From contig NZ_JAHYSG010000070.1 in the NCBI RefSeq assembly GCF_022095675.1, positions 1-64,000 of the forward strand: a stretch of 64,000 nt of DNA, in the 5' to 3' direction. How positions within the stretch are numbered: position 1 is the first letter of the stretch; every line of letters starts with the position of its first letter. The translations under genes were made by a program, and so were the position numbers. The notes below the pieces were generated by a model that made no database searches, was not told the origin of the DNA, and saw only the letters and a list, made by a program, of their open reading frames with translations. The stretch comes from Dactylosporangium sp. AC04546. Lineage in GTDB: Bacteria; Actinomycetota; Actinomycetes; Mycobacteriales; Micromonosporaceae. Below are positions 31,815-40,686 of the stretch, one piece after another.

Positions 31815-32675
31815 TCAGTCCTTTCGCAGCCAGGTGACGATCTCGGTGTGGTCGGCGGAGTCCTCGAGCGCCTCGGCGGCCTGTGTCCACAGGTCGGTGG
31901 CCGCGTGGCCGAGCGGGTCGGGCGCACCGACCTGGTCGGCCAGGCCGGTGGCGATGCGCATGTCCTTGAGCATCAGCCGCAGCCCGAAGCCGGAGTCGTA
32001 CGTGCCGGGAAGGATGTAGTTGGGCCACTTGTTCTCGGTCGACCCGCTGCGGCCGCTGGAGCTGTTGAAGATCGACAGCATGGTCCGCGGGTCGAGGCCG
32101 AACCGTTCGCCGGCCACCATGGCCTCGCACGTGACCAGCAGGTGGGTGGCGGACAGCAGGTTGTTCAGCGCCTTGACGGCGTGCCCGCTGCCGACCGCGC
32201 CGGCCCGCGTGGTGGTGCCCAGGTGGGCCAGCACCGGTTCGACCCGACCCAGGTCGGCCGGTTCGCCGCCGGTCATGATGGTCAACTCGCCGGACCTCGC
32301 CCGGGACACCCCGCCGGAGACCGGCGCATCCACCAGCGTCACGCCCCGCTGTGCCAGCTCGACGGCGAGCGCACGGGTTCGAAGGGGCTCCGACGAGCTC
32401 ATGTCGACGACGATGGTGCCGGGCGCCGCCACGAACCGCGGGTCGCGGACCGTCGCCTCCACGACGGCCGAGTTCGGCAGCATCAGCACGATGACGGACG
32501 CCGCGCGGACCGCGCCGGCCAGGTCCGGGGCCGCCGTTCCCCCGGCGTCGGCCAGCGCCTGGCGCGCCTGCGCGGCCACGTCGAAGCCCACGACCCGGTA
32601 GCCGGCCCGGACGAGCCGGGCCGACATGGGCCCGCCCATGTTGCCGAGCCCGATGAAGGCGACCGTCTCAGGCAT
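31815..32675 (-). CDS. 3-hydroxyisobutyrate dehydrogenase-family oxidoreductase
   Basis: The protein has 286 aa. The N-terminal Rossmann domain starts VAFIGLGNMGGPMSARLVRAGYRVVGFD. DAPVSGGVSRARSGELTIMTGG is the substrate-binding motif, and GSGHAVKALNNLLSA carries the catalytic lysine. The family oxidises beta-hydroxyacids to semialdehydes or reduces tartronate/glyoxylate-type compounds with NAD(P). It overlaps the upstream cupin gene by 8 bp within the leftward catabolic operon. A second family member lies two genes upstream, so the pathway may have two related beta-hydroxyacid steps. Confidence 0.9.
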   Translation of the reverse strand: MPETVAFIGLGNMGGPMSARLVRAGYRVVGFDVAAQARQALADAGGTAAPDLAGAVRAASVIVLMLPNSAVVEATVRDPRFVAAPGTIVVDMSSSEPLRTRALAVELAQRGVTLVDAPVSGGVSRARSGELTIMTGGEPADLGRVEPVLAHLGTTTRAGAVGSGHAVKALNNLLSATHLLVTCEAMVAGERFGLDPRTMLSIFNSSSGRSGSTENKWPNYILPGTYDSGFGLRLMLKDMRIATGLADQVGAPDPLGHAATDLWTQAAEALEDSADHTEIVTWLRKD

Positions 32676-33039
32676 CCTCGCCGACCTCCTCCGCCCAATG
32701 GGTGGTACCGAGCGAGATCGCGGTGTGCGTCATGAACGAGTCAGCCGCGGCGCCGTGCCAGTGCCGCTCACCGGGCGGCACCCACACCGTGTCCCCGGCC
32801 CGGATGACCTGCGGCCGCTCGCCGTCGGTGCAGATCAGCCCGCGTCCGGCGAGCACCTGGAGGATCTGGCCGTGCTCATGGTGGTGCCAGTACGTGCGCG
32901 CGCCGGGGGCGAAGAACACGGTGGTGATGGTCGTCGCGTCGGTGGCCGGCAGGACGGGGTCGAACCATGCCTCGCCGGTGACGGTGGCGCTGCGCTGCTC
33001 GGACGGGATCCGCTCGGCGCGGCCGGGCACGATTCTCAT
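32668..33039 (-). CDS. Small cupin-domain protein
   Basis: The protein has 123 aa with a single cupin barrel. Motif 1 is YWHHHEHGQILQVLAGRGLI, with three or more histidines and a downstream Glu-like Gln position; motif 2 is VWVPPGERHWHGAAAD. The histidines suggest metal binding. Family members are lactone isomerases, dioxygenases or quercetinase-like enzymes; the position between two HIBADH-type genes implies a catabolic step. ATG 33039 overlaps the upstream stop by 4 bp (ATGA). Confidence 0.88.
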   Translation of the reverse strand: MRIVPGRAERIPSEQRSATVTGEAWFDPVLPATDATTITTVFFAPGARTYWHHHEHGQILQVLAGRGLICTDGERPQVIRAGDTVWVPPGERHWHGAAADSFMTHTAISLGTTHWAEEVGEDA

Positions 33040-33935
33040 TCGGCGGGCTCCTCTCTGGTGTGCAGCCGGACGCCGCCGGACAGGTCGCCGATGGCGTCGA
33101 CCACGGTGTTGCTGATCTCGTCGGCGTAGCCGAGCGCGCGGGCCAGCCCGAAGCTGGCCAGGGGTCCGGCCGAGTTGGGGCTGGCCACGCCGAGCCGGGC
33201 CACGAGCTCGACGTAGAGGTTCACGTCCTTGAGCATCAACGTGTTGGTGAGCCCGCCCTTGAGGTAGTCGCCGTGGATGATCTTCGGGAAGCGGTTCAGG
33301 GTGGCGAAGTTGACGCCGGAACTGGCGTTCAGCACGGCGAGCAGGGTCTCCAGGTCCAAGCCGGCCTTCTTGCCGGCGACCATCACCTCGGCGGTGGCCG
33401 ACAGTGCGATCGCGTTGAGGAAGTTGTTCAGCAGCTTGACCGTGTGGCCGGCGCCGCTCGGACCGCAGTGGAAGATGTGGGCGGAGAAGAGCTCCAGGGC
33501 CGGGCGGGCCCGCTCCAGCGCCGCCGCGTCGCCGCCGACCATCAGGGTCAGGGCCGCCCGCTCCGCCGCGGCGGCGCCGCCGGAGATGCCGGCGTCGAGA
33601 TACGCCGCCCCGCGCTCGGCGAGCAGCCGGTGCAGGCGGACGGTCGAGTCGGGCGCGGCGGTGGACAGGTCCACGACGATCTGTCCCGGGCGCGCGTTCG
33701 CGAGCACCCCGTCGTCGCCGAGGACGACCGCCTCGACGACGTGGCTGTCCGGCAGCGACAGCAGGATCAGGTCGCTGTGGCCGGCCACCTCGCCGACCGA
33801 GCCGGCGGGTGTCGCGCCGGCGGTGGCGACGTTCTCGGGGCGCAGGTCGTGTCCGAGCACCTCGTGCCCGGCCCGGACGATGCAGGCGGCGATCCGCCCG
33901 CCCATGTTGCCGAGTCCGGCGAAGCCGATCCTCAT
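33036..33935 (-). CDS. 3-hydroxyisobutyrate dehydrogenase-family oxidoreductase, second copy
   Basis: The protein has 299 aa. IGFAGLGNMGGRIAACIVRAGHEVLGHD opens the NAD(P) domain. DAGISGGAAAAERAALTLMVGG is the substrate loop, and GAGHTVKLLNNFLNAIAL contains the catalytic Lys. It is clearly paralogous to the gene two places downstream but well diverged, so a distinct substrate is likely. It overlaps neighbours on both sides by 4 bp (MBL-fold gene upstream, cupin downstream). Confidence 0.9.
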   Translation of the reverse strand: MRIGFAGLGNMGGRIAACIVRAGHEVLGHDLRPENVATAGATPAGSVGEVAGHSDLILLSLPDSHVVEAVVLGDDGVLANARPGQIVVDLSTAAPDSTVRLHRLLAERGAAYLDAGISGGAAAAERAALTLMVGGDAAALERARPALELFSAHIFHCGPSGAGHTVKLLNNFLNAIALSATAEVMVAGKKAGLDLETLLAVLNASSGVNFATLNRFPKIIHGDYLKGGLTNTLMLKDVNLYVELVARLGVASPNSAGPLASFGLARALGYADEISNTVVDAIGDLSGGVRLHTREEPAE

Positions 33936-34744
33936 CGGGATGCCTCTCCGATCGTGGCCGCGAGGCCGGCGAGGGCTCCGGTGACCGGGGTGAACCGGCC
34001 GAGCGTGTCCGGGTCGTGGCCGGGGACCAGGTGGTGGATCTCGCCGGCCCCGAGCATGGCCCGGATGCGCTCGAAGCCGGCGTACATGTCGAGCAGGTTG
34101 GCCACCTGCGTGAACGGCATGCTCCGCTCGTACTCCTCGTAGTAGTGCACGGCGTCCGAGGCCAGCAGGACGACACCGGCCGCGGTGTTCACGGTGACGA
34201 CGCTCTGTCCCGGCGTGTGGCCGCCGACCCGGATGACCCGCACGCCCGGGGCCAGGTCCACCTCGTCGGAGAAGGTCCGCAGCCGGGACTGCCGCTCCGC
34301 CTGCCGCAGATGGTCGAGCTCCGTGTCCTCGACGGAGTGGTGCAGCAGCACCCGGTCGGCGTACGGGCCGGTCCAGAAGTCGTACTCGGCGGCGGCGATG
34401 GTCAGCGGCGAGGCCGGGAACAGCTCGACGTTGCCGATGTGGTCGTAGTGGGCGTGGGTGATCACGACGGGTGGTCCGGCGTCCCGGTCCACGCCGAGGG
34501 CGTCGAACGCGGCCGCCGGCTCGACCAGCGTGGTGCGCCGGCGGCGGGCGCCGCCGGTCGCGGAGAACCCGGTGTCGACGACGATGGTGTGCTCGCTGTT
34601 GCGGATGAGCCAGAAGAAGTAGTCCATCCCGATCGGGCCGTCCGGCTCGCTGTAGATGTGGTGGTTGAGGTAGACGTCGCTGCGGACGGTCCGGCGGGTG
34701 CCGTACTTGACGATCGTGACCTGGTACCGGTCGGACGCGGTCAT
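33932..34744 (-). CDS. Metallo-beta-lactamase-fold hydrolase, lactonase-like
   Basis: The protein has 270 aa. The metal motif is VITHAHYDHIGN (H-x-H-x-D-H), followed by VGGHTPGQS and LLASDAVHYYEEYE, which supply the third His and bridging Asp. The length and the YFFWLIRNSEHTIVVDTGFS opening match AHL-lactonase/AttM-like enzymes that open lactone rings. With a Baeyer-Villiger-type monooxygenase in the same regulon, ring opening of a lactone product is a sensible role. ATG 34744 overlaps the upstream DUF6282-type gene by 4 bp. Confidence 0.88.
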   Translation of the reverse strand: MTASDRYQVTIVKYGTRRTVRSDVYLNHHIYSEPDGPIGMDYFFWLIRNSEHTIVVDTGFSATGGARRRRTTLVEPAAAFDALGVDRDAGPPVVITHAHYDHIGNVELFPASPLTIAAAEYDFWTGPYADRVLLHHSVEDTELDHLRQAERQSRLRTFSDEVDLAPGVRVIRVGGHTPGQSVVTVNTAAGVVLLASDAVHYYEEYERSMPFTQVANLLDMYAGFERIRAMLGAGEIHHLVPGHDPDTLGRFTPVTGALAGLAATIGEASR

Positions 34745-35682
34745 GGCAGGAGCAGGTGTCCGGCGTTCGTCCCGACCAGCCGCCGGATGTCCGCCTCGGC
34801 GATGCCGGCGTCGAGCAGCCCGCGGACGGCCCGGCGGTAGAGGGTCACCGGCAGCGGGTTGTTCTTCTGGCCGGAGTCCGAGGACAGGATGGTCTGCCCG
34901 ACGCCGACCTCCTTGATGAAGGTCAGCAGCTCGTCGAGGTCCCGCCGTCGCTCCGGGCGGCCGAAGTACATGATGATGCAGTGTTCGATGGTGACCCCCT
35001 GCCGGGCCCACGCCACCGCCTGGTCGACGGAGGCGCCGACGACGAAGCAGGGGTGGTTCACCAGGATCCGCCGGACGCCGGCCCGCAGGGCGGCGTCGAT
35101 CAGCGCCTGTGACTCCGCGACGCCCAGGTGGCCGCAGGTCAGCACGGCGTCCTCGGCCGCGATCACCGACAGGATGTCGTGGACCTCGGGAAGGACCGCC
35201 CCACGCTCGTCGAGGATCGAGATGATCTCGTTGGGGCGCAGGTCGACCTCCGGGGTGGGGAAGCCGGTGTCGTGGTGCTCGTGGTGGTGGACGTGGGCGG
35301 CCGAGGAGAGCGTGGGGAACCACACCATCCGGCCGCCCATCCGCAGGGCGAGCTCCACCGCGTACGGGTTGAGGCCGCCGACCGTCCGGTTGAGCGCGAT
35401 CCCGCCGTACACCTGGGTCGGCAGGTCGGCCAGGCCGGCGCTCTGCAGGGCCAGGATGTCGGTGACCATGCTGTGGTGGTGGGACTTGGCCACGATCGCG
35501 CGGAACCCGGCCCCGGCCGCGTCCCTGGCCGCGTCCAGGATGCTCATCCGCCGCGGGAACGGGCTCGGTCCGGGGTGCTGGTGGAGGTCCACCGCCCCGA
35601 CGAGGAGCGCGTCGGCCTCCGGGTCGGGGACCTTGCGGTCCTCGTCGGCGTCGGGGTTGAACGCGTAGTCGACGGTCATCAT
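34741..35682 (-). CDS. DUF6282-type metal-dependent hydrolase (amidohydrolase/PHP-like barrel)
   Basis: The protein has 313 aa. VGAVDLHQHPGPSPF gives an H-x-H at the end of strand 1. AIVAKSHHHSMVTDI, FPTLSSAAHVHHHEHHD, LTCGHLGVAES and ILVNHPCFV supply further histidines at strand ends, and ILSSDSGQ provides the late Asp. This is the metal-site layout of TIM-barrel amidohydrolases. The exact reaction is unknown. A homologue with the same start pattern (AIDVHVHGQPD) is encoded at 49140-50075. ATG 35682 follows GAGAGGAGA by 5 bp; the next ATG, one codon in, is possible. Confidence 0.8.
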   Translation of the reverse strand: MMTVDYAFNPDADEDRKVPDPEADALLVGAVDLHQHPGPSPFPRRMSILDAARDAAGAGFRAIVAKSHHHSMVTDILALQSAGLADLPTQVYGGIALNRTVGGLNPYAVELALRMGGRMVWFPTLSSAAHVHHHEHHDTGFPTPEVDLRPNEIISILDERGAVLPEVHDILSVIAAEDAVLTCGHLGVAESQALIDAALRAGVRRILVNHPCFVVGASVDQAVAWARQGVTIEHCIIMYFGRPERRRDLDELLTFIKEVGVGQTILSSDSGQKNNPLPVTLYRRAVRGLLDAGIAEADIRRLVGTNAGHLLLP

Positions 35683-35701
35683 GCCGGTCTCCTCTCGGGT
35701 G

Positions 35702-36826
35702 TCACTCGGACACCAGGACCTGGTGCTCAGGGCGCCAATGGGCGACCACCCGGGCGCCCGGGCCGACGGTCGCCACGGCGCCGACGGGCAGCACCGCACA
35801 GCCGACCGTGTCGTCGTCGAAGGCGAGTTCGAGGCGGTGGTACGTGCCGTAGAAGGAGACGTCGGTGACCGTCGCCGGTGCGGTGTTGCTGCCGGTCGGG
35901 ACCGAGTCCTCGTCGAGGGCGATGTTCATGCGCTCCGGCCGCACGACGAGGGCCTGTTCCCCGCCGTTGCCGGTGGCCGGCTCGCGGACCGTCCACTTGT
36001 GACCGTGCCACTCGTAGACGTCGGCCGCGCGGTGCCGGCCGGCGAAGACGTTGGACTCGCCGAGGAACCGGGCGACGAAGCGGGTCGTCGGCCGGTGGTA
36101 CAGCTCGGCCGGACTGCCGAGCGCGACGATCCGGCCGCGGTCGAAGATCGCGATCCGGTCCGACAGCGTCATCGCCTCGTCCTGGTCGTGCGTGACGAAC
36201 ACGAACGTCAGCCCCAGCTCGTCGTGCAGGCGCTTGATCTCGCGCTGCAGCGACTGGCGCAGCTTGCGGTCGAGCGCGCTGAGCGGCTCGTCGAGCAGCA
36301 GCACGCTGGGCGAGAAGACCACGGCGCGGGCCAGCGCGACCCGCTGCTGCTGCCCGCCGGACAGCTCGTGCGGGCGGCGGTGGTCCATGCCGCCCAGGTC
36401 GACCAGCTGCAGCGCCTCGCCGACGAGGCGCGCCGTCTCGGCGGCCGGCACCTTGCGCTCGCGCAGCGGGAAGGCCACGTTCTGGGCCACCGTCAGGTGC
36501 GGGAACAGCGCGTAGTTCTGGAAGACCATGCCGAAGTTGCGCTTGTGGGCCGGCGTGCGTGAGATGTCGCGGCCGTTGAGCCGGATGCTGCCCGAGGTCG
36601 GCTCGGTGAAGCCGACGATCATGTTGAGCGTGGTGGTCTTGCCCGAGCCGCTGGGCCCGAGCAGGGTGATGAACTCGCCCGGCTGGATGTCGAGGGTGAC
36701 GTGGTCCACCGCCGGCGGCTCGGCGGTGCCGTACCGCTTGCAGAGGTCCACCAGCTCGACCCGTCCGCCGCCGGCGCGCATCGCCGGGGTCTGCGGGGCC
36801 GCCCGCTGGTCCGTCGGAGTACTCAT
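35702..36826 (-). CDS. ABC transporter ATP-binding protein, polyamine/2-aminoethylphosphonate type
   Basis: The protein has 374 aa. Walker A is GPSGSGKTT, the Q-loop FQNYALFPH, the signature LSGGQQQRVALARA, Walker B VLLLDEPLSALD and the H-loop VFVTHDQDE. A C-terminal TOBE-like beta domain (about 255-374) is typical of PotA-type importers. It energises the fused permease encoded 4 bp upstream and the binding protein beyond it. The ATG at 36826 overlaps the permease stop. The imported compound is presumably the substrate of this operon. Confidence 0.95.
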   Translation of the reverse strand: MSTPTDQRAAPQTPAMRAGGGRVELVDLCKRYGTAEPPAVDHVTLDIQPGEFITLLGPSGSGKTTTLNMIVGFTEPTSGSIRLNGRDISRTPAHKRNFGMVFQNYALFPHLTVAQNVAFPLRERKVPAAETARLVGEALQLVDLGGMDHRRPHELSGGQQQRVALARAVVFSPSVLLLDEPLSALDRKLRQSLQREIKRLHDELGLTFVFVTHDQDEAMTLSDRIAIFDRGRIVALGSPAELYHRPTTRFVARFLGESNVFAGRHRAADVYEWHGHKWTVREPATGNGGEQALVVRPERMNIALDEDSVPTGSNTAPATVTDVSFYGTYHRLELAFDDDTVGCAVLPVGAVATVGPGARVVAHWRPEHQVLVSE

Positions 36827-38541
36827 CGGGGGGTACCTCTCTTTCCACGCCGGGCGCCGGCCAGCTGGGCGAACAGGATCGGCACGCTGACCAGGACGAC
36901 CATCACGCTGGACGCGGCGGAGATGGTCGGGTCGATCTGGACGGTGACGCTGTTGTACATCTGCACCGGCAGCGTGATCGCGCCGGGCGCCTGCAGGAAC
37001 AGCGCGATGACGACCTCGTCGAGCGAGGTGACGAAGGCCAGGACGGCGCCGGACAGGACGCCGGGGAGCACGAGCGGGAAGGTCACCCGGCGGAACGCCG
37101 ACACCGGGCTCGCGCCGAGGCTCGCCGCGACGCCGGGCAGCCGGCTGTCCATGCCCTGCAGGCGTGCCGTCACCGCGATCACCACGAACGGCAGGGCCAT
37201 CACCGTGTGGGCCAGGATGATGCCGATGAGGGTGCCGTTGAGGCTCAGGCGCAGGAACGCGGCGAAGACCACGAGGGCGACCAGGATGTGCGGGACGATC
37301 ATCGGCGAGAGCAGGAAGCCGTTGACCACCCCGCGCCACCCGGGCCGCAGCCGGGTCAGGCCGAACGCGGCCGTGGTGCCGAGGACGGTCGCGATCAGCG
37401 CGGTGAAGATGCCGACCTGCAGGGTGTTGAGGATCGCCGCGGTCCACTCCGGCGAGGTGAACAGCCGCTCGTACCAGCGCGTCGACCATCCGGCGGGCGG
37501 GAACTGGAAGGTCTGGGCCGACGAGAAGCTCATCGGGATCACCACGAGGGTGGGCACCGTCAGCAGGATCGCGACGAGCGTGGTGTGCACCCTGAGCCAG
37601 GGCCGCACGCGCGCCGAGCGTTCCGCGGTGGAGCCGGCGCGCGCCGGCCGGCCGCCGGCCACGGCGGCCGCGGCGTTCTGCCCGGCCACCCGGCGGCTGA
37701 GGCCGAGCACGACGAGCGTGACGGCGAGCAGGAACACGCCCATCGCCCCGGCGCCGCCGAAGTCGAGCAGCTCCTTCGTGCGCACGTTGATCACCTGGGC
37801 GATCATCGCGTTGCGGGTCGATCCCAGCAGGGCCGGCGTGACGTAGAAGCCCAGCGCGAGCACGAAGACCAGGGACATGCCGGCGATGACGCCGGGCGCC
37901 GACAGCGGCAGGTAGATGCGGCGGAAGGCCCGCGCGCGAGGGGCGCCGAGGCTCTGCCCGGCCGCCACGAGCCGGCCGTCGATCTGTTCCATGGCGGTGT
38001 ACATCGGCAGCACGAGGAACGGCAGGAGCACCTGGGTCATCGAGATGCCGACCGCCAGCGTGGTGCCCAGCAGCGTGACGTCGCCCAGCCCGAACGGCCG
38101 GAGCATCCGCTGGATCACTCCCCCGTCCTGCATCAGGACCAGCCAGGCGAAGTTGCGGGCCAGCATGCTCGTCCAGAAGGGCACGAGCACGATGGTCACC
38201 AGCAGCGCCCGCATGGTCGGCCCGACCAGCGTCATCGCGTAGGCGTACGGATAGGCCAGCAACGCCCCCACGACCGAGACGACCAGTGCGACGAGCAGTG
38301 TCCGGCCCAGCACCCGCAACGTGTAGCCGTCGGTGAACAGCGAGGCGTAGTTGCCCAGGCCGGTGGTCGGCTCGGTGAAGCTGTCCTCGACGACGCTCAG
38401 CAGGGGCAGGACGAACAGGAGCACCAGGGCGGCCAGCGACGGCAGCAGGAGCAGCCATCCCCTGGCCCGCACCCGGCCGCGCCGGGCCGGCGCGAGGCGC
38501 CCGGTGGCGGGCGCTTCGGCCGTGGCGGTCGACGCTGCCAT
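36823..38541 (-). CDS. ABC transporter permease, fused PotB-PotC-type
   Basis: The protein has 572 aa. Two permease domains normally encoded separately are joined. The first (about 1-300) carries the EAA-type loop AAGQSLGAPRARAFRRIYLPLSAPGVIAG. The second (about 335-572) carries AASLGASPVSAFRRVTFPLVLPGVLSG. The linker is Ala/Arg-rich (about 300-330). Each half has about six membrane spans, giving a complete translocation pore in one chain. It starts 2 bp after the binding-protein stop. Confidence 0.93.
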   Translation of the reverse strand: MAASTATAEAPATGRLAPARRGRVRARGWLLLLPSLAALVLLFVLPLLSVVEDSFTEPTTGLGNYASLFTDGYTLRVLGRTLLVALVVSVVGALLAYPYAYAMTLVGPTMRALLVTIVLVPFWTSMLARNFAWLVLMQDGGVIQRMLRPFGLGDVTLLGTTLAVGISMTQVLLPFLVLPMYTAMEQIDGRLVAAGQSLGAPRARAFRRIYLPLSAPGVIAGMSLVFVLALGFYVTPALLGSTRNAMIAQVINVRTKELLDFGGAGAMGVFLLAVTLVVLGLSRRVAGQNAAAAVAGGRPARAGSTAERSARVRPWLRVHTTLVAILLTVPTLVVIPMSFSSAQTFQFPPAGWSTRWYERLFTSPEWTAAILNTLQVGIFTALIATVLGTTAAFGLTRLRPGWRGVVNGFLLSPMIVPHILVALVVFAAFLRLSLNGTLIGIILAHTVMALPFVVIAVTARLQGMDSRLPGVAASLGASPVSAFRRVTFPLVLPGVLSGAVLAFVTSLDEVVIALFLQAPGAITLPVQMYNSVTVQIDPTISAASSVMVVLVSVPILFAQLAGARRGKRGTPR

Positions 38542-38543
38542 CG

Positions 38544-39596
38544 TCAGCCGACCTTCCAACTCGTCCAGCGCTTGGTCAGCGCGTCGGTGTTGGCGATCCA
38601 CCACTGCTTGTCCTGCTCGATGGTGGTACCGCGGTCGGGCAGGAAGGCGTTGAACGTCTTCTGCTGGTCGGTGTAGCCGACCGAGTTGAGGTCGACGTCG
38701 GCCCGGGCGGGCGCCGTGCCGGTCAGCTTGGCGTACGCGGTGGCTTGTGCGGGCTCGGTGACGAAGGCGAGCATCTGCTGGGCGAGCTGCTTGTGCGGGG
38801 TGCCCTTGGGAATGACCAGGACGCCGATGTCGGTGGTGTTGAAGTCCCAGACCGGGACGAGCTTGGCGCCGCTCTGCGCCGAGACGATCGTCCGGGCGGT
38901 CACCGTGAGGACCATGCTGGCCTGCTTGTCGACCATCATCTGCTGGATCGCGCCGTAGCTGGGCGCGAAGACCAGCGAGCCCTTGATCGTGTCGATCTTC
39001 TTGAAGGCCCGGTCGAGGTCGAGCGGGTAGACCTGCTCGGGCGGTACCCCGTCGGCGACCAGCGCGGCTTCGAGCAGGCCGGCCTTCGGGTAGTCGTAGA
39101 CGACCCGCTTGCCCGGGAACCGCTTCAGGTCGAAGAAGTCCGCGATCCTGCTCGGCTTCTCCCCCGGGTACATGTCGGCGTTGTAGCTGAAGATGTTGGC
39201 GTAGCGGTAGGTCGGGACGAAGCAGTCGCCGGTCGTGCCCTTCGGGAACCGGCTGCGGTCGAGGGCGGGGTCGTCCAGCTTCTCGAACAGCTCGCCGCAG
39301 TAGGCGCCGGCGTAGATCCAGCTCATGTTGGCCAGGTCCCAGATGGTCTTGCCGGCGGTGACCATCGTGCGCACCTGGGCCTGCTCGGCCGGGCTGACGT
39401 TGACGAACGTGGTGCCGGTCTTGGCGGTGAACGGCTCCTGCAGGGCCTTCTTCTCGTCGTCCTGGAACTGCCCGCCGGTGCTGGCCCAGGTCAGCGTCTG
39501 CTTGCCCGGCTCGCCGGTGTCGGCGCCGCCGACGCCGCAGGCCGACAGCAGCAGGACGCAGGCAGTTATGGCGGTGAACGTGCGTAATCTCTTCAT
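38544..39596 (-). CDS. Extracellular solute-binding lipoprotein, PotD-like
   Basis: The protein has 350 aa. The signal peptide ends with lipobox LLSACG, so it is lipid-anchored outside the membrane. LTWASTGGQFQDDEKKALQEPFTAKTGTTF and LANMSWIYAGAYCGELFEKLD follow, the arrangement of spermidine/putrescine/iron-type binding proteins. The ATG at 39596 has GGGAGC 5 bp upstream and gives a good signal peptide. It is first in the nine-gene operon. The ligand pocket cannot be read, but the catabolic neighbours argue for a small organic ligand rather than a polyamine. Confidence 0.92.
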   Translation of the reverse strand: MKRLRTFTAITACVLLLSACGVGGADTGEPGKQTLTWASTGGQFQDDEKKALQEPFTAKTGTTFVNVSPAEQAQVRTMVTAGKTIWDLANMSWIYAGAYCGELFEKLDDPALDRSRFPKGTTGDCFVPTYRYANIFSYNADMYPGEKPSRIADFFDLKRFPGKRVVYDYPKAGLLEAALVADGVPPEQVYPLDLDRAFKKIDTIKGSLVFAPSYGAIQQMMVDKQASMVLTVTARTIVSAQSGAKLVPVWDFNTTDIGVLVIPKGTPHKQLAQQMLAFVTEPAQATAYAKLTGTAPARADVDLNSVGYTDQQKTFNAFLPDRGTTIEQDKQWWIANTDALTKRWTSWKVG

Positions 39597-39705
39597 CTTT
39601 TGCTCCCGCGCACGGTGAACCACGGTGAATGTGGGAGGGACGGCGACTGCCCTCAGCGCCGCCCGGTGGGCCCGCTCCGGCCGGAGCCGGAGCGCTCGGT
39701 GCTGG

Positions 39706-40473
39706 TCACGGGGTGACCATCCGCTGGCTGATCTCTTCGGCGCCCGACAACAGAGCTCGTGCCACCGGGCTGTCGGTTTCCTCGGGAACGAACTGTGCGA
39801 TGTCGACGGCCGCGAGCGTCGCGACGACGCGGCCGGCCGGGTCTCTGATCGGGGTCGCCACGGCGCTGACGCCGTCGCCGGGGCTCTTGCGGAAGGCGAC
39901 TCCGGTCCGGCGCACCTCGGCCAGCTCCGCTTCGGTCGCGTTGACCGGGGGTGCCACGTCGCGGAACCGGTAGTAGGACTCGGTGCGGAACGCCCAGAAC
40001 ACGAGGGTCTGTGCGGCGTTCGGCCCGAGGTGGCTGCCGACCGCGATCGACACGTGTGCCGTGCGGCTGCTGTCCTCGCGAACCTGTGCCACCACGGGGC
40101 AGGTGCCGTTCCAGACGCTGAGCACGATCGTGTGCCGGACGCGGGCGCTGATGTCCTCCATCACCGGGCCGGCCAGGTCGAGGACCCCCAGCCGGGACAG
40201 GGCCATCGTGCCCAGCTCGGCGAGGAGCACGCCGAACTCGTAGTGGTTGCGGTCCCGGCGCTGCAGGAGGCCGTGGTTCTCCATCGAGGCCAGGTACCGG
40301 TGTGCGGTGGACTTGCCGACGCCCAGCTCTTCGGCGGCCGACACCAGGTCGATGGTGTCGTTGCCGGCGAGCAGGCGGAGCAGCTGGACGACGCGGGCCA
40401 CCACCTGGAGATCGCCGCTGGCGATCTCCAGCCCGTCTGCAGCGGCCCGCGGACCTCGTGACGTGCTGGTCAT
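39706..40473 (-). CDS. IclR family transcriptional regulator
   Basis: The protein has 255 aa. The winged-helix domain (about 20-85) reads VVARVVQLLRLLAGNDTIDLVSAAEELGVGKSTAHRYLASMENHGLLQR. The ligand-binding domain follows and ends with SAVATPIRDPAGRVVATLAAVDIAQF. IclR proteins sense aromatic or small acid effectors and may activate or repress. It faces the ABC/catabolic operon (109 bp upstream of it) and is divergent from the SDR at 40687. No separate IclR-type box was identified. Confidence 0.93.
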   Translation of the reverse strand: MTSTSRGPRAAADGLEIASGDLQVVARVVQLLRLLAGNDTIDLVSAAEELGVGKSTAHRYLASMENHGLLQRRDRNHYEFGVLLAELGTMALSRLGVLDLAGPVMEDISARVRHTIVLSVWNGTCPVVAQVREDSSRTAHVSIAVGSHLGPNAAQTLVFWAFRTESYYRFRDVAPPVNATEAELAEVRRTGVAFRKSPGDGVSAVATPIRDPAGRVVATLAAVDIAQFVPEETDSPVARALLSGAEEISQRMVTP

Positions 40474-40628
40474 GCGTGCCTCCCGTGCGTTCGGGCTGCG
40501 TCCCGCATTGCGGGGTGGCCATCCGTCTATCCGGTACGGAGCAATGTAGGTGATCCGTCCCGGACGCTGTCAAGAGCCGGCCAGATTTCGGTTGGGCTTC
40601 CTGGACGTTACATCTCGCGGTGGACGTC

Positions 40629-40649
40629 ATTGTATGATTGACATACAAT
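40629..40649 (+). promoter_or_regulatory. GntR-type operator, site B
   Basis: 21 bp with perfect outer arms ATTGTATG and CATACAAT around ATTGA, the most symmetric of the five sites. The TACAAT end is a -10 for the SDR at 40687, with a predicted transcript start near 40656. It also lies 156 bp from the IclR start on the other strand. Confidence 0.8.
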
Positions 40650-40686
40650 CCGCGGTAGTGTCGATCATGCCAAACCGGAGGTGCAC

